This document shows, piece after piece, positions 11,365 to 23,756 of a DNA stretch of 64,000 nucleotides; positions within the stretch are counted from its first letter, which is position 1, and the number at the start of each line of letters is the position of its first letter. Source of the DNA: Paramecium tetraurelia. Lineage: Eukaryota > Ciliophora > Oligohymenophorea > Peniculida > Parameciidae. Position numbers and translations under genes: made by a program. The DNA lies in assembly GCF_000165425.1 (NCBI RefSeq), contig NW_001799629.1:2737-66736 (forward strand), given 5' to 3'. Under the pieces are notes generated by a model, which was given only the letters and a program-made list of their open reading frames with translations, was not told the DNA's origin and did no database searches.

Positions 11365-11705
11365 AAATTTATAATATCTGCATCGTTTACATATATAAAT
11401 ATTTTAGTTTTATAGCTCTTAGAAATAAGATTGAAAGCACTAATATAGTACTTTTCTTAGAACAAATAAAATTTATTATTAGATATATGTCGATTCTTAT
11501 TATAATTTTCAATCATTTCGAAGATGTAAATGCAGAAATCTAATTTACTTATGAGGTTTGAATTAATTATATCTTCTCTAATAATGAGATTTTAAGATTA
11601 ATTGTAAAATCATAATTTATTATACAGTTAGATGATTAATTCATAAACATTTTAATTATTCACATATAAATAAATAATTTATAACCCCATTTTTTAATAT
11701 TTTTA
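11365..11705. other. Intergenic, nothing recognised
   Basis: A+T-rich spacer between the mutase stop and the next ATG on the same strand; a short open frame at 11361-11543 has biased, non-protein-like composition. Confidence 0.4.
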
Positions 11706-12306
11706 ATGAGAAAGAACGAGTACGACTTTTATGTGGATGATCAAATCACTTTTAATAAATATCAGCTTACTCTAAAGTGCAAATATTACACAAAAATTAC
11801 GACTTTAAAATAGTATTTGTTGAAATACATCAAAAAAAATTTTGATATTATACATAATGATGTCACTCTCAAAGAATCTATGACTTTGGATGAGGTTTTC
11901 TCAAGATATTGCTAAAATGCCATCATTTTATTTGTTGATAAAATAAGATCCAATGATCGATGTGTTGGTTAAACATTCAATTCAGTATCAAAATATAAGA
12001 AGATCAAGGCCAACTTCAAATGAGGCTTTAGATGATGTATTTCCTCTCGAAATTAAAAATGAGAAAGAAGATATGAAGGATCCAGTTGTTAAACATGAAT
12101 TAGACACTCTGTCATCTACTACTTAAAAGAAATGTTCGAATTGTGGAATTTAGAATAAAATGATTGAGAACTATGAAAGTTCAATATCGAATCTAATATA
12201 AGAAAATGAATAACTTCAATTAAAGATGAAATAACTTAAGGAAGAAAGAAATATTAATAAATAAAAAGAGAGTATTGCAGTAAATAGCTACAGACAATTA
12301 AAAAGA

Positions 12307-12312
<6 letters not shown>
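11706..12312 (+). CDS. Unknown small protein with CxxC and C-terminal coiled coil
   Basis: About 201 residues if one extra base near 11950 is ignored. The first ~85 residues alternate beta-like and helical segments (YDFYVDDQITFNKYQLTLK and a TLKESMTLDEVF helix), loosely like a ubiquitin- or PB1-type fold, but I do not recognise a family. Then a linker rich in Asp/Glu, a KCSNCGIQNKM Cys-x-x-Cys, and a Lys/Glu/Gln coiled coil to the end. The frame changes from one reading VDKI to one reading DPMIDVLVKHSIQYQN at about 11945-11955, next to an AAAATAA run. The last two codons are TCA TGA (12307-12312), shared on the opposite strand with the stop of the kinase gene. Confidence 0.6.
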
Positions 12313-13799
<1,487 letters not shown>

Positions 13800-13876
13800 T
13801 AATTATTACTACGAATATTGATATTTTAATAATTTTATATAAAATTCATAAGGGCAATCATCATTTCTATATTATT

Positions 13877-14383
13877 ATGGATTATAGTTACGCTGCAGGT
13901 TAGGATGAAAATTGTCGCGAATCCACAAAATATCAGACAGCCCCCTTAAATATCCAATAATAATTACCGGTTATTGTTGCTGCCAAAGTTTATCCAATCA
14001 ACCACATTCCACAGCTTAAATATTGTTTATATGCTTACAAAATTAAAAACCAACCTTTCCCTATATTTCCTTCCAAAAATCTAAAGTACTTGAGTATAAA
14101 ATCCAATCTTAATTCAGCTGCTAAAATCATCAAGGCAAACAAGCTTAATGAAACATGTCTTATACAATTAATATATCATGAAAATCCAATTCCAAAATGC
14201 AAAAAGTTCGACAATAGTTATTACATCGACTATTGTTATGGCTATAATTGCTGCAGCACAACTCAGGTTCATAATTCTGACTATGGTTTTAAGTGGCGTT
14301 CCCTATTATGGTTAGCTCATTTTGGTTAATACTTAATTAAATTAAAATATTATTTCAATTAAATAAATCCTTCAACCTATTGA
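13877..14383 (+). CDS. Unknown protein, 168 residues
   Basis: An uninterrupted frame from ATG 13877 to TGA 14381-14383, divergent from the CDPK gene with 77 bp between the two start codons. Contains PNIQQQLPVIV-like and PQLKYCLYAYKIKNQPFPIF segments, then a Ser/Asn/Lys-rich helical part and a Cys/Tyr-rich DYCYGYNCCSTTQ stretch. No recognised domain or signal. Its 3' end overlaps the end of the convergent gene on the other strand by about 29 bp, so the true C-terminus may be earlier if there is an undetected one-base error. Composition looks more coding-like before about 14330 than after. Confidence 0.5.
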
Positions 14384-15476
14384 TACACCCAATCACTTTA
14401 TCTCTTAAAGTCTTGATAGTCAAGTTAAATCCAGCTTTTATTTTAAAATCCCCATCTAAGTACCCTCTAACGATCAATTTTCCATCCTTCTAGCTTATTC
14501 TCAATCCTCCCAACATGACTTTCCCTTCCTAAAATTATGTTTCATTTTGGGCTCTAAAATGTATGAGTATACAATAATACATTCTGGATTAGTATTGATC
14601 TTCTAATCGTATTGATTTGTAAACAAGATAATAATCTTCGTTCAATAGTTCTATGTATTTGAGGTAGGTAATCAATTGTTTTTTAATCATTGAATGCTTA
14701 TTCAATTGCAATTCTCCAATCGACATCTACTCATTAATTGGTTGTAATTTGTAGTTTTCAAACAAATCAAATTCAAATAATGAGTTTGTACTCGACCATT
14801 TGAGAAATTTGCTGATTTCAGTATTCAAATCAAATTGAAACCTATATCATAACTATTATATAAACACTTAATCTGGATGAACATAGTTTTTTACACAAAA
14901 TAATGAGAGAAGTACAACTCAATATTATGGATATTCTAAATATAGGTATCACTGTCATCTATGATATCAACTAGTTCTGTGAATTTCTCCAGGGCTTCTT
15001 GAGCATACAAGGTTAACTCATTGATTCTAATTGAATTTATATTAGAGAAAACAATCATCCAATTGTCTACTGTTTATTGTTATTATGACTGATGAATTGC
15101 TTTATCTGAAATTTGCTTCGATTACTATTTAATCATAAATTTATCTTCATCTTTCTACTACCCCTTTTAATTAGTTGAAGGTGATTTTATGATGGGTAGC
15201 TATTTATTGGTAATAGTTTCTAATGTGAGATCATTGTCATTTTTTTCATCGTTTTTGTCTGCTTCACATAATGATTAATCATTAGAATGAGAGTTATCCT
15301 GTGCAATACCTAAATTTTGGATGGAATTAACTTATCTATTATGCCTGTATTTTCCCTTAACTCTCCTCCACAGGATTATTGGACAAGTTCACTAACTAAT
15401 GTGAAGACACCTATGCAGAGGGCTTGCTTTTGAAAAGTAAAAGACACTCTTTGCACTTAGTCAAAAATGATCCCAT
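14355..15476 (-). CDS. Unknown protein with acylation-like N-terminus and C-terminal alpha/beta domain
   Basis: About 365 residues. The N-terminus MGSFLTKCKECLLLF has Gly2 and nearby Cys residues, a pattern compatible with N-myristoylation plus palmitoylation. A low-complexity Gln/Asp/Ser-rich linker follows, then a domain of about 230 residues containing NINSIRINELTLYAQEALEK, YLKYIELLNEDYYLVYKSI, YCILIHFRAQNETQF and KLIVRGYLDGDFKIKAGF, and a final amphipathic helix. The last part faintly recalls START-type lipid-binding domains, but I would not assign it. A 26-nt intron beginning GTG is inferred at 14842-14867. A one-base frame break lies between about 15300 and 15370. The stop is at 14355-14357. 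Confidence 0.55.
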
Positions 15477-15850
15477 TTCCAAAAGTTGATAATTTTATAA
15501 TACTTAATAGGCATTTTATAATCAATGACAAAATCCATATAAATTGTAACTATAATTTCAAATTATCTAAAATAGAAACCAACTACTTTTGTTACAACCT
15601 ATCATAGCAAACAAACACAATAAATTTTTATCAATTTTATTAAGGTTCTAATTAAAAATCATAATAGCATCAGATTTCAAACGATCGTTATTTTCCCAGA
15701 ATAAACGGACTTAAAAATTTTTCTGAATCACTTTTGGTATTACTTTGATCCGTCCCAACTTTTATAATTTATATATTGTTAATCATGGGGGATTCTCCAA
15801 TTACCTATTAAAAAATTATGCCATCTTTCTTCGGGTACTCACTAAATTAT
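15477..15850. other. Intergenic, nothing recognised
   Basis: A+T-rich spacer between two reverse-strand genes; it should contain the promoter of the downstream (left) gene and the 3' end of the right one. Confidence 0.4.
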
Positions 15851-16081
15851 TCAAACATCATACTAAAACTCTTGTTCTTTTTGTGTGGGGTCTGTCTTAA
15901 ATTTCACTCCCAACACTCTTAAATAGGCCACAACTCTCCTCTCAATTTCCAATTGCTGAAAGTTGTCACAATGGAATTGAGGCAATAAGCTATCTAAAGA
16001 TTCAACTGATTCTCTCGTCAAGTCCTCAAGGATTTCAATTTTAGATCTTGTCAAATCTTCCCCCTTTATACCGTATTACAT
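15851..16081 (-). CDS. Small unknown protein, possibly the C-terminal part of a longer one
   Basis: 76 residues from ATG 16079-16081 to TGA 15851-15853, strongly protein-like (helical, EILEDLTRESVESLDSLL, IERRVVAYLRVLGVKFK). No family recognised. Unusually, the same frame remains open upstream on the reverse strand to about 16440 and includes a plausible stretch, LARSNWQLEQILTYRDLENF, but the part in between (about 16085-16170) has the A+T-rich look of an intergenic leader. So it is either a short stand-alone gene or the 3' exon of a larger one. Confidence 0.5.
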
Positions 16082-17217
16082 AGTTTGTAATGAAAATAAG
16101 AAATTTGTTTAATAATGATAAGAATTTTCATATTTATTTATAATAGTCAAAAATTACGCCCCTAACAGCTATTAATCCTACTATTAATTTACATCATTTT
16201 GGTTAAAGTATCTAAAACACATAACTCGACTTTCAAATTGGATAAAATTCTCCAAATCTCTGTATGTCAAGATTTATTCTAATTACCAATTACTTCGAGC
16301 AAGATTCTAAATTACGCTTTACTCTATTATTTGCCATATTTTAATGAAAAGTACTTTTAAAGATATCAAAAACCAGTTACATTACTGATAAAAATAAAGA
16401 ACCTGAAACTACAGATTCAATTATTCTAAAAAAATTACATGGAAACTTTTGAATATTTTGTTGATATATCAATTATTTAAACATGATTTATTTGCATGAA
16501 ATATTACACTGATCCATAAGCAATAATTATTTTGTCACGTGAAGAAATTTTTTATTAAATTCTCAAAATTTAAGAAATTTTATCCCTAGTTATAAAATTT
16601 AATCACTTATGATCTATTATGTATCATAAATAAAGTCAAAATTAAATTGATCTCATCTTTTTCATACAAATAGAAACTAATCAATTAAAATAATACTCTG
16701 GCAGTTATTTGAAATCTTTCTTAGAAAATAGTAAATTAGTCTCTATCCAGGTAAATTTATTTCTTTATTGTGATTAATGTATTATTAACAATAATGAGAT
16801 ATTGTGTTGCAATAATATAAAGTTCTATGATAAAATATGAATTAAACTGTCTTTCTTCAAGAAAATCACAAGTCTTAAGTAAGGTAGACTTTTATAGATT
16901 ATTCAAAGCTTAAAAGAAAAGCAATATAGAATGAGTGGTAGTATAGCGATTTTAAGAACATAATCCAATAAATTGTTTAAAATTGCTTATTCTAATTGCT
17001 TCATTAAATCTATAAAATTCACAGAGTTCTGTCCCATCCATATGTAATTGCATATTAGTTTTTATTTTGAAAATATAAAAATCCCTCTTAGAGTTTGATC
17101 CAACTTTTATCTAATGATTAAATTTAAGTAAATTGTCAGTTTTTTTGACTTCTATCCTCAATAATTTCTGATGCTATAGTTTAAGCATTGGGTTCAATTA
17201 ATTTTATATAATAATAT
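16082..17217. other. Intergenic region, mostly featureless
   Basis: Over 1.1 kb of A+T-rich sequence. The only coding-like piece is the reverse-strand frame at about 16200-16440 mentioned for the small gene to the left. No tRNA-like cloverleaf was found. The right part must hold the promoter of the forward gene at 17218. Confidence 0.4.
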
Positions 17218-19122
17218 ATGCAATAATTATTACACGAAGGAGGGAACAGAAATCCGAAATAAAATTAATTTGAATGGAGATCTATCACTCCTGAAAGAGA
17301 ATTTGGTTAGATGTTGTAAGGTAAGCCTCTCATAACTGAACCAAATGAAAATAAATAAACAGCTAAATCAATGAGTTAGGAAAATAACATCAACAATCAC
17401 GATTTCTAATCAAAGCACACCAATTTAAATAAGTTGTTAATACCGGATAGTTAGTAATAGAAATTTTAGAGGCCCTTGAATTACATGTAAACATCATTAA
17501 AGAAAATGTCAGAAATTGGATAACAAATCAATTCAATATTACAGAAGTTCAAATAAAATAGGATCCATAGACCTTAATCAGATTTAAATATGTTTGATAA
17601 GCATTCAATGATGAAAAAAACTAGTTAAAACGACATAAGTCTATCAACTAATTTGAATTTGAATCATAGTTATATTGATAATCGAGGCACTGAGACTGAA
17701 CGATCTTATTTTCAATACAAAAATCACAAGGAGAATGGGAAATAGCAAAGCAAGGATTCAAAGGATTATCAATTCATATTCTAAAATAGTAATAATCAGT
17801 TTTAAACGAATTCTTTAAAGAAGATTATTGAAAAGAAAATAGCTTTGGCTATGCAGACAAACACAAATAACATCTTATATAACGATTACAAGAAGTAAAT
17901 TAATAAAGAATCCTAATAAGACAGATCTTACAATATCTAAAAATACATAACAAATAAATTCTTAAGAAATTCATCATGTTTATAGCCAAATGAAAAAAGT
18001 GATAGGAAGAACAAATAAATGTCAAGTTATTTTTCATAGAATCATTACTCTAAAAGCTAATCATCCTTCTTAATTGAGAGAGAAAACAGCAAATCTGAAA
18101 ATACAACTAGTCGGAATAACAGAATTCGAGTTTCTAGTTACATTAAAACTCCTACTAAAAATAATAGTGATCTGATTAAACAATTTAGTCCTCGATTTAT
18201 TTCTTAGCAACTATCGTCATATTAAGTTAGTTCTAGTAAGATTAATTCATTGTTGTCATCAATGAACAAAGACATAGAGAAGATAAAAACATATAATAAT
18301 ATTTAAAATTTGAATATTTATCATATATAGGCAATACCACTATTTTTAAGTAATGATCCAAATCAAACTCATGTAATTGTTGGGTGTTCTGACTTATCAG
18401 TCCGTGCAATCAATTTATACTCAGGTAGAATTCAAGTCTTGGGAAAGCATCAGAAGCCAATTAGATCAATTACTAAAATTGTAATTTAACAGAATTTTAA
18501 AACTTTTTATTCATGCTCTTTAGATAACCAAGTCATTCAGTGGGTGAGCGAATCAATGCATGGCACCTATCGATTGAAACATTCTTGGAGAATGGATGAA
18601 GTCCCTTTGTAACTCTATTAAACTGAAAAAGGGGTTTTATATATTGTAACAGCCAATTATATTTTCTATTTTTCCTCTGTTACAAAAAAGCAAATTGCAT
18701 ATCACGGAGTATTTAATTGCATGATTTAAACATCCAATAATATTTTGGTTGCTATTGACAATTTCATATACAAATTATAAGCTGACTCTTTGTAATTGGT
18801 TTGCACTTCAAAGAAGCCGATCAAGAATATGATTTATGAAGAAGGCTTGTTATATGTACTTTAAAGGGATGGAGCATTATTAATTTATGAAGAAGCAAAA
18901 CATTTAAAGTTTAACTCTGAAATAGATATTGGAGCTATGAACATCTTTAGCATGTAAAATGGCTAAATTATAATATAAACCAATGATAGCGAATTTATTG
19001 TTTATTCTTAGCAAATAAGTAAATCATATCAGATAGATGGTAAAATCAAATGTCTGTTAGCTTTATAATAAATGTTATTAATAGGAAGTAATAAGAAATT
19101 GATTGAAACGCTAAAATTTTGA
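17218..19122 (+). CDS. Low-complexity N-terminus plus WD40-like beta-propeller protein
   Basis: 634 residues, intronless and uninterrupted. Residues 1 to about 360 are Ser/Asn/Gln/Lys-rich and probably disordered. The C-terminal ~270 residues read as propeller blades: THVIVGCSDLSVRAINLYSG, RSITKIVIQQNFKTFYSCSL ending DNQVIQW, GVLYIVTANYIFYF, VLQRDGALLIYEE, and IIIQTNDSEFIVYSQQ. The blade signature (a Ser/Cys-x-Asp then hydrophobic-x-Trp/hydrophobic) is degenerate, so I call it WD40-like. Such domains are protein-binding platforms; the partner and process are unknown. The intact 1.9-kb frame without indels argues for purifying selection or at least good local sequence quality. Confidence 0.75.
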
Positions 19123-19205
19123 ATATTATATTATGTTTACTTTAATTATAAATATCTATTTTATGTTGAAATGTATATATATAATTCAAGTTAGTTATCT
19201 TTCAA

Positions 19206-21061
19206 TCAGCTATTTATAGATTCCATTTTTTTCTCAATTAAGTCCTGATGTCTACCCTATTCAACGATCTCTCCATTTTGAATTACGACAATTTTATTAG
19301 AGTTTATAATAGTGGATAGTCTGTGAGCAATAATAATGATTGTTTTTTGTCCTGTTGAAACTAATCCATCTATGGCTGACTATACTTAGAATTCTGATTC
19401 AGAATCTAAGGCACTAGTGGCTTCATCAAAAATAAGTATTTTAGGGTTCTTGATCAAGGCTCTTGCAATAGCAATTCTTTGTTTTTATCCACCTGATAGT
19501 TTGACTCCCCTTTCTCCAACAATAGTATCTAGACCATCTGGAAATATTTATTTGTTTGAAACAAACTCATAAGCATTTGCTAATTTCATAGCATTATCGA
19601 TATCCTCCTATGAGTAAGCTGAAACTCCATAAGTAATATTTTCTTTTAGTGTTCCAGAAAATAATGTTGGCTCTTAAGCCACAAATCCTATAGTTTGATG
19701 AAGCTTTTGCTAATTATATTCTTTAATGTCGATATTGTCAAATAGAATCTATCCTTCAGTTGAGTCATAAAACCTTTCCAATAATTAAACAATTGTTGAC
19801 TTTCCACTGCCACTTTACCCCACTAATGCCACGACTTCACCTTTTTTAATTTCTAAATCAATTGATTTCAAAGTAGTCACATTAGATTTGGTTGGATATT
19901 AAAATGTAACATTTTTAAGTGTGATTTCACCTGTGATCTTTTGAGCATCAAGTGACCCATTTTATATCTTCACTGGATGATCCATAATAGAAAATATCTT
20001 TTCAGAAACAGCTGCTGCAGATATCATCTAATTCATAAATCCGCTCACTGCCAATATGGATACTAATGATATTAAGTTTGATATTACTTGTCATTGTTAA
20101 TGTATATAACACAAATGAACTTAAATCTCCAATTGTTAATTTGTCTTCGATTACAAGACTTCCTCCGTAATACAGAATAGCCAATATAACTGCATAGCCC
20201 AATAGAATTCCAATGGACATGAATTGACTTCCCAATATGGCAATTTTATTTCCTATTCCATAAACTGTTGATGTCGCATTTTGATACTGAGATCCTTCTT
20301 TCTCTTCAGTCGAGAATGATCTCACTATCCTCATGTTTCCAAGGACTTCAGATGCTATCTAAGTTGATGCTGCTACTGCTTACTGGTATTCTTTTGTTAG
20401 TTTTTTGTAGGATCTCACAAATAAAATAACTATTATTGTAAATGGAGGAATAACACAAAATAACACCAATGTAAGATTCCAACTGATAAACCACAATAGA
20501 ATTAGACTACCTATAAATTACACTGCATTTTTTAGAATCATTGAGATTGAATCGTTTGCTCCCTTATTAATCACAGATATATCAGATGACAATCTAGATA
20601 TCAATTCTCCTGATCTATTTGAATCAAAGAACTCAATATCTTTTGTGATTAGTTTTTAAAATAATTCATTCCTTAGGTCAAAAGTGATTTTTTCACCCAA
20701 AATGTTATAAGCGTAAGCCCTCACAAATGTAAAGACGGCTGATACGATGGTCAATATTATGAAATAAAATGTCAATTTATTTAGATCCTCTTTGCCATCG
20801 GATTTAGTTATTGTATCAATCATTTATCTAAAATTAAATGTTTTCTTACCCTGTCAAGTATGGAAGAGCCACCATTGATAATGAAGTCACTAATAATCCA
20901 AAATTGCCCAAGAACAGCAATAATTTATGTTTCCATGAATATCGAATTAACCTCATAAAATTTGAACCTTTTGGTTTATTCCCTATTGAAATTTCTGATT
21001 CTATCGCTGTCCTACTTTTCTTCTCCTCTTAAATTTTTTAATAATCAGCATCGAAATTCAT
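19206..21061 (-). CDS. ABC half-transporter, ABCB (TAP/MDR-like) type
   Basis: 602 residues after removing introns at 20828-20849 (22 nt) and 20063-20087 (25 nt). An N-terminal tail precedes a membrane domain of about six segments, with the loop [17 protein letters not shown] typical of ABCB exporters and [14 protein letters not shown] after it. The nucleotide-binding domain has Walker A GQSGSGKST, Q-loop [16 protein letters not shown], signature [14 protein letters not shown], Walker [15 protein letters not shown] and H-loop IIIAHRLST, all intact. As a half-transporter it must dimerise to export a substrate, which cannot be inferred; likely sites are an internal membrane such as the mitochondrion, ER or lysosome. 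No N-terminal targeting sequence is obvious. Confidence 0.93.
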
Positions 21062-21608
21062 TTTCTTTTAAATTTTATTCATGTTGACAAAATAATTTAT
21101 AATATAAATGTTTAAGATGGAATTCCAAAAATCCAAAACTTTTATTTTTAGATAATAATAATTTTAAAATATATATATTTATTCATTATTGGCTGTTGTC
21201 TAAATATAAATTTGATAAATCATTCAAACAGTTTGTGATTTAGCATCATAATTTATTTTTAGCCTTTTTTTCATAAAGTCAATCATTTATTTAAAATGAT
21301 GGAATTGTAAAGATAAATCCCCATTTTTTACTTCCATCTATGTAATAAGAAATTCGTTTTCTTGGAACGTGAATACAAAAATAAGTCACTTAAAAAATAT
21401 AGTGAATAATTTAACTTATTTTAATAAGCATCTGCTATAATAAATATATATGGATCATTAAATAACTTATTTATTAATTAAAATAATAAATTATAAAAAT
21501 ATTCCACAAAATAATTATATATATTTGATACAAAGAAATTCTGAAAATCAAGATAAATAGGATTTTATAGATTATCCATATATATATTTACGGAAGAAAA
21601 ATATAAAG
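21062..21608. other. Intergenic, nothing recognised
   Basis: Very A+T-rich spacer between two reverse-strand genes, with short TATATA runs; it must contain the ABC transporter promoter. Confidence 0.4.
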
Positions 21609-23527
21609 TCAACATTGTTTTATTACAGATTTGATTTTCTATTATATAGTCGAAAGTGTTTTGTCATCTCTTTATTTTTAGACAAATAGATTTACAGGGC
21701 TCTTGGTTGTAATTTGATCAAAATTAAATGATTAATTATTCCTTTTCCTCTTGAATAACTATTGTTGTGTTACGTTGTTGACTTGAGTTTGTTATCCATT
21801 ATTATTTGAATTTTAGGTAGAACTGGTCTAATTGATATTATTAGTAATCATCAATTAAATATTTAATTATTTCTTTTTGATTTAGTTTTCTGATCTATTC
21901 AATTTACTATTTTAATTTCCTGAATTCTTCCCAGAACCTAAGTCAACAGTTTTGTTATTGTATTTTTATTGCTGCTTTTTAATTTGCACAGACTTAAAGG
22001 GATATTGTTGATTCAAGTAGACCTCTGCTAATTAATGATTGGCCCACTTCGGAGAATTAGGTTTGTACTTATTAGTAGTTGAAATAGATCTTAATTTCCG
22101 TTTATGAGTCTTGCTTTAAGCTTCATAGATCTAATGCTCTGGCTCAACATTAAAATTGACTTACTTTGTATTTGAAAATTATTGTTCTTTCATAGATCTC
22201 GTTCTGCTCTTCATTCCAACATATTTAGCTTGAAATTAGTTATTGATTACATTTTCTGATGATGGGAATCACAAATCCACATTTCTGTGATTCGATTACT
22301 GGCTTAAGTAGTACAATCTCAAAATGTCCTTGATCCATTTTCATCTTTGCATCTTCATCAATTGCCTAGATATTGAAGTAAATAACTACCTATTTGGAAA
22401 TGTCATAAAATCTATTGTGGACATTCAACAATTAATTAATCAAAGGTAAATCTTTGGGTAAATACAAATAAGCTATTTCTAAAGCTCTTGATAAATAATT
22501 CTCTGCTTCACTAAAACAAAAAGACTCAACCTTCTAAACAAATTTGGACTCAGTTGAAGTGCAATACAGAGAAATCACAAACAAACATATCATATGCAAA
22601 TACTGTTAGTTAGTGGGAAAGTCATCGACATGTTTAAAATTGTTTAAATTCACTGGATTCATTTGGATGAAGAATAAAATGTTGGCTCTATGAATATACG
22701 CTTATGGACATCCGGAATACACTGAATCGTAACTCTTTAATACTAATCATTGTACTTCTTAAGTAGCTTGGGTTTGCATTTGATATCCCTGCACTAAAGT
22801 TTGATGTTTAGGTTTTAGAATTGGTAAGCTCTTTTTGAGAATTTCTTCAAGGACTTGTTAATGTATTTAGCTCTTCAAGTATTTTTGGAGATCGATCAGT
22901 ATTTTCGAGGCTTTTCTTATCGCCATTTTAGCAAATGCCAATGCTTCAGAGTGCTGACCACTCTCTGAAAGGATGATGCAGCATTGCAAATAACAATGTA
23001 GACGTGTAATTGAAAGGAGATAGCCCTCTTAATCTGTTCTGGGGGTTTTCTTTAAAGCCAAAATGGCGTCTTCAAAACAAGTAAATGCTTATTCCAACCA
23101 ACCTATGGCGTAAAAGACGACTCCCAAATTAATTCTTATCATGAGGAAGTAGTGAATCAATGGATTAGAATAAGAAATGGCAGTTAGTATTTATTCTGCT
23201 TATTTTAAGTGATACACACATTGGGAATATTGGTTAGCTTCAAAGTCCTAGATGCCCAAGTGAATAAAGTCAATTAACTATTCTTCTGCTTAACCCTCAT
23301 TAATCTTAAGGAATTTATTGTTCTTTTTTTAATTGGCCTCTATGATATTAAATATATAGTTTACATCCTTAACCATCATCATTATTATGTATAATCTCAA
23401 CAGGTTGAACTTGATCCAAAATTTATTGGAGAATATTGATGTCAGTTGAGGGAGGAATGGGGTTTTGTTTTTTTTAAACATTTGAGACTAGATTATTTAA
23501 CAACTTTGGAGATTTCAGTTCTTGCAT
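21609..23527 (-). CDS. TPR-like helical repeat protein
   Basis: 609 residues, in frame after removing introns at 23368-23401 (34 nt, GTT...AAG), 22735-22755 (21 nt) and 22131-22164 (34 nt). After a short Pro/Gln-rich start the protein is a run of helical pairs with TPR-like residues, for example INLGVVFYAIGWLEQAFTCF, RLHCYLQCCIILSESGQHSE and ALAFAKMAIRKASKILIDLQ. The last ~100 residues are Asn/Gln/Lys-rich and disordered. TPR arrays mediate protein-protein contacts; ciliates have many large families of such proteins and I cannot name the orthologue. The first intron has an atypical GTT start and could instead be a one-base error, but its removal restores the frame exactly. Confidence 0.75.
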
Positions 23528-23756
23528 TTTATTATAATAAAATATATATAGTAGAAGTATAGTAAATATCTTACTAACTAATCGGGATAAATTAAAATAC
23601 GATCAACTGATGTCAATAGGGCGTTTGCTGAACACAATCAATCGTTGTGAATATTATTTTGATTGATCCTTTACATGATGTATTATGGTGAAATGTGCTA
23701 TCATTAAATAATGCTTGCGAAAGAGTGTTCATATTTATTTTATTAATATATATTCA
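23528..23756. promoter_or_regulatory. Divergent intergenic promoter region
   Basis: A 229-bp gap separates the start codons of the TPR-like gene (reverse) and the CFAP36-like gene (forward), so both promoters must lie here. No defined element is recognisable beyond A+T-richness. Confidence 0.5.

Noticed and set aside
16900-16960. tRNA-like string (GTGGTAGTATAGCGA)
   Set aside because: No acceptor stem, anticodon arm or T-loop (GGTTCGA) at the required spacing; no tRNA was found anywhere in the window.
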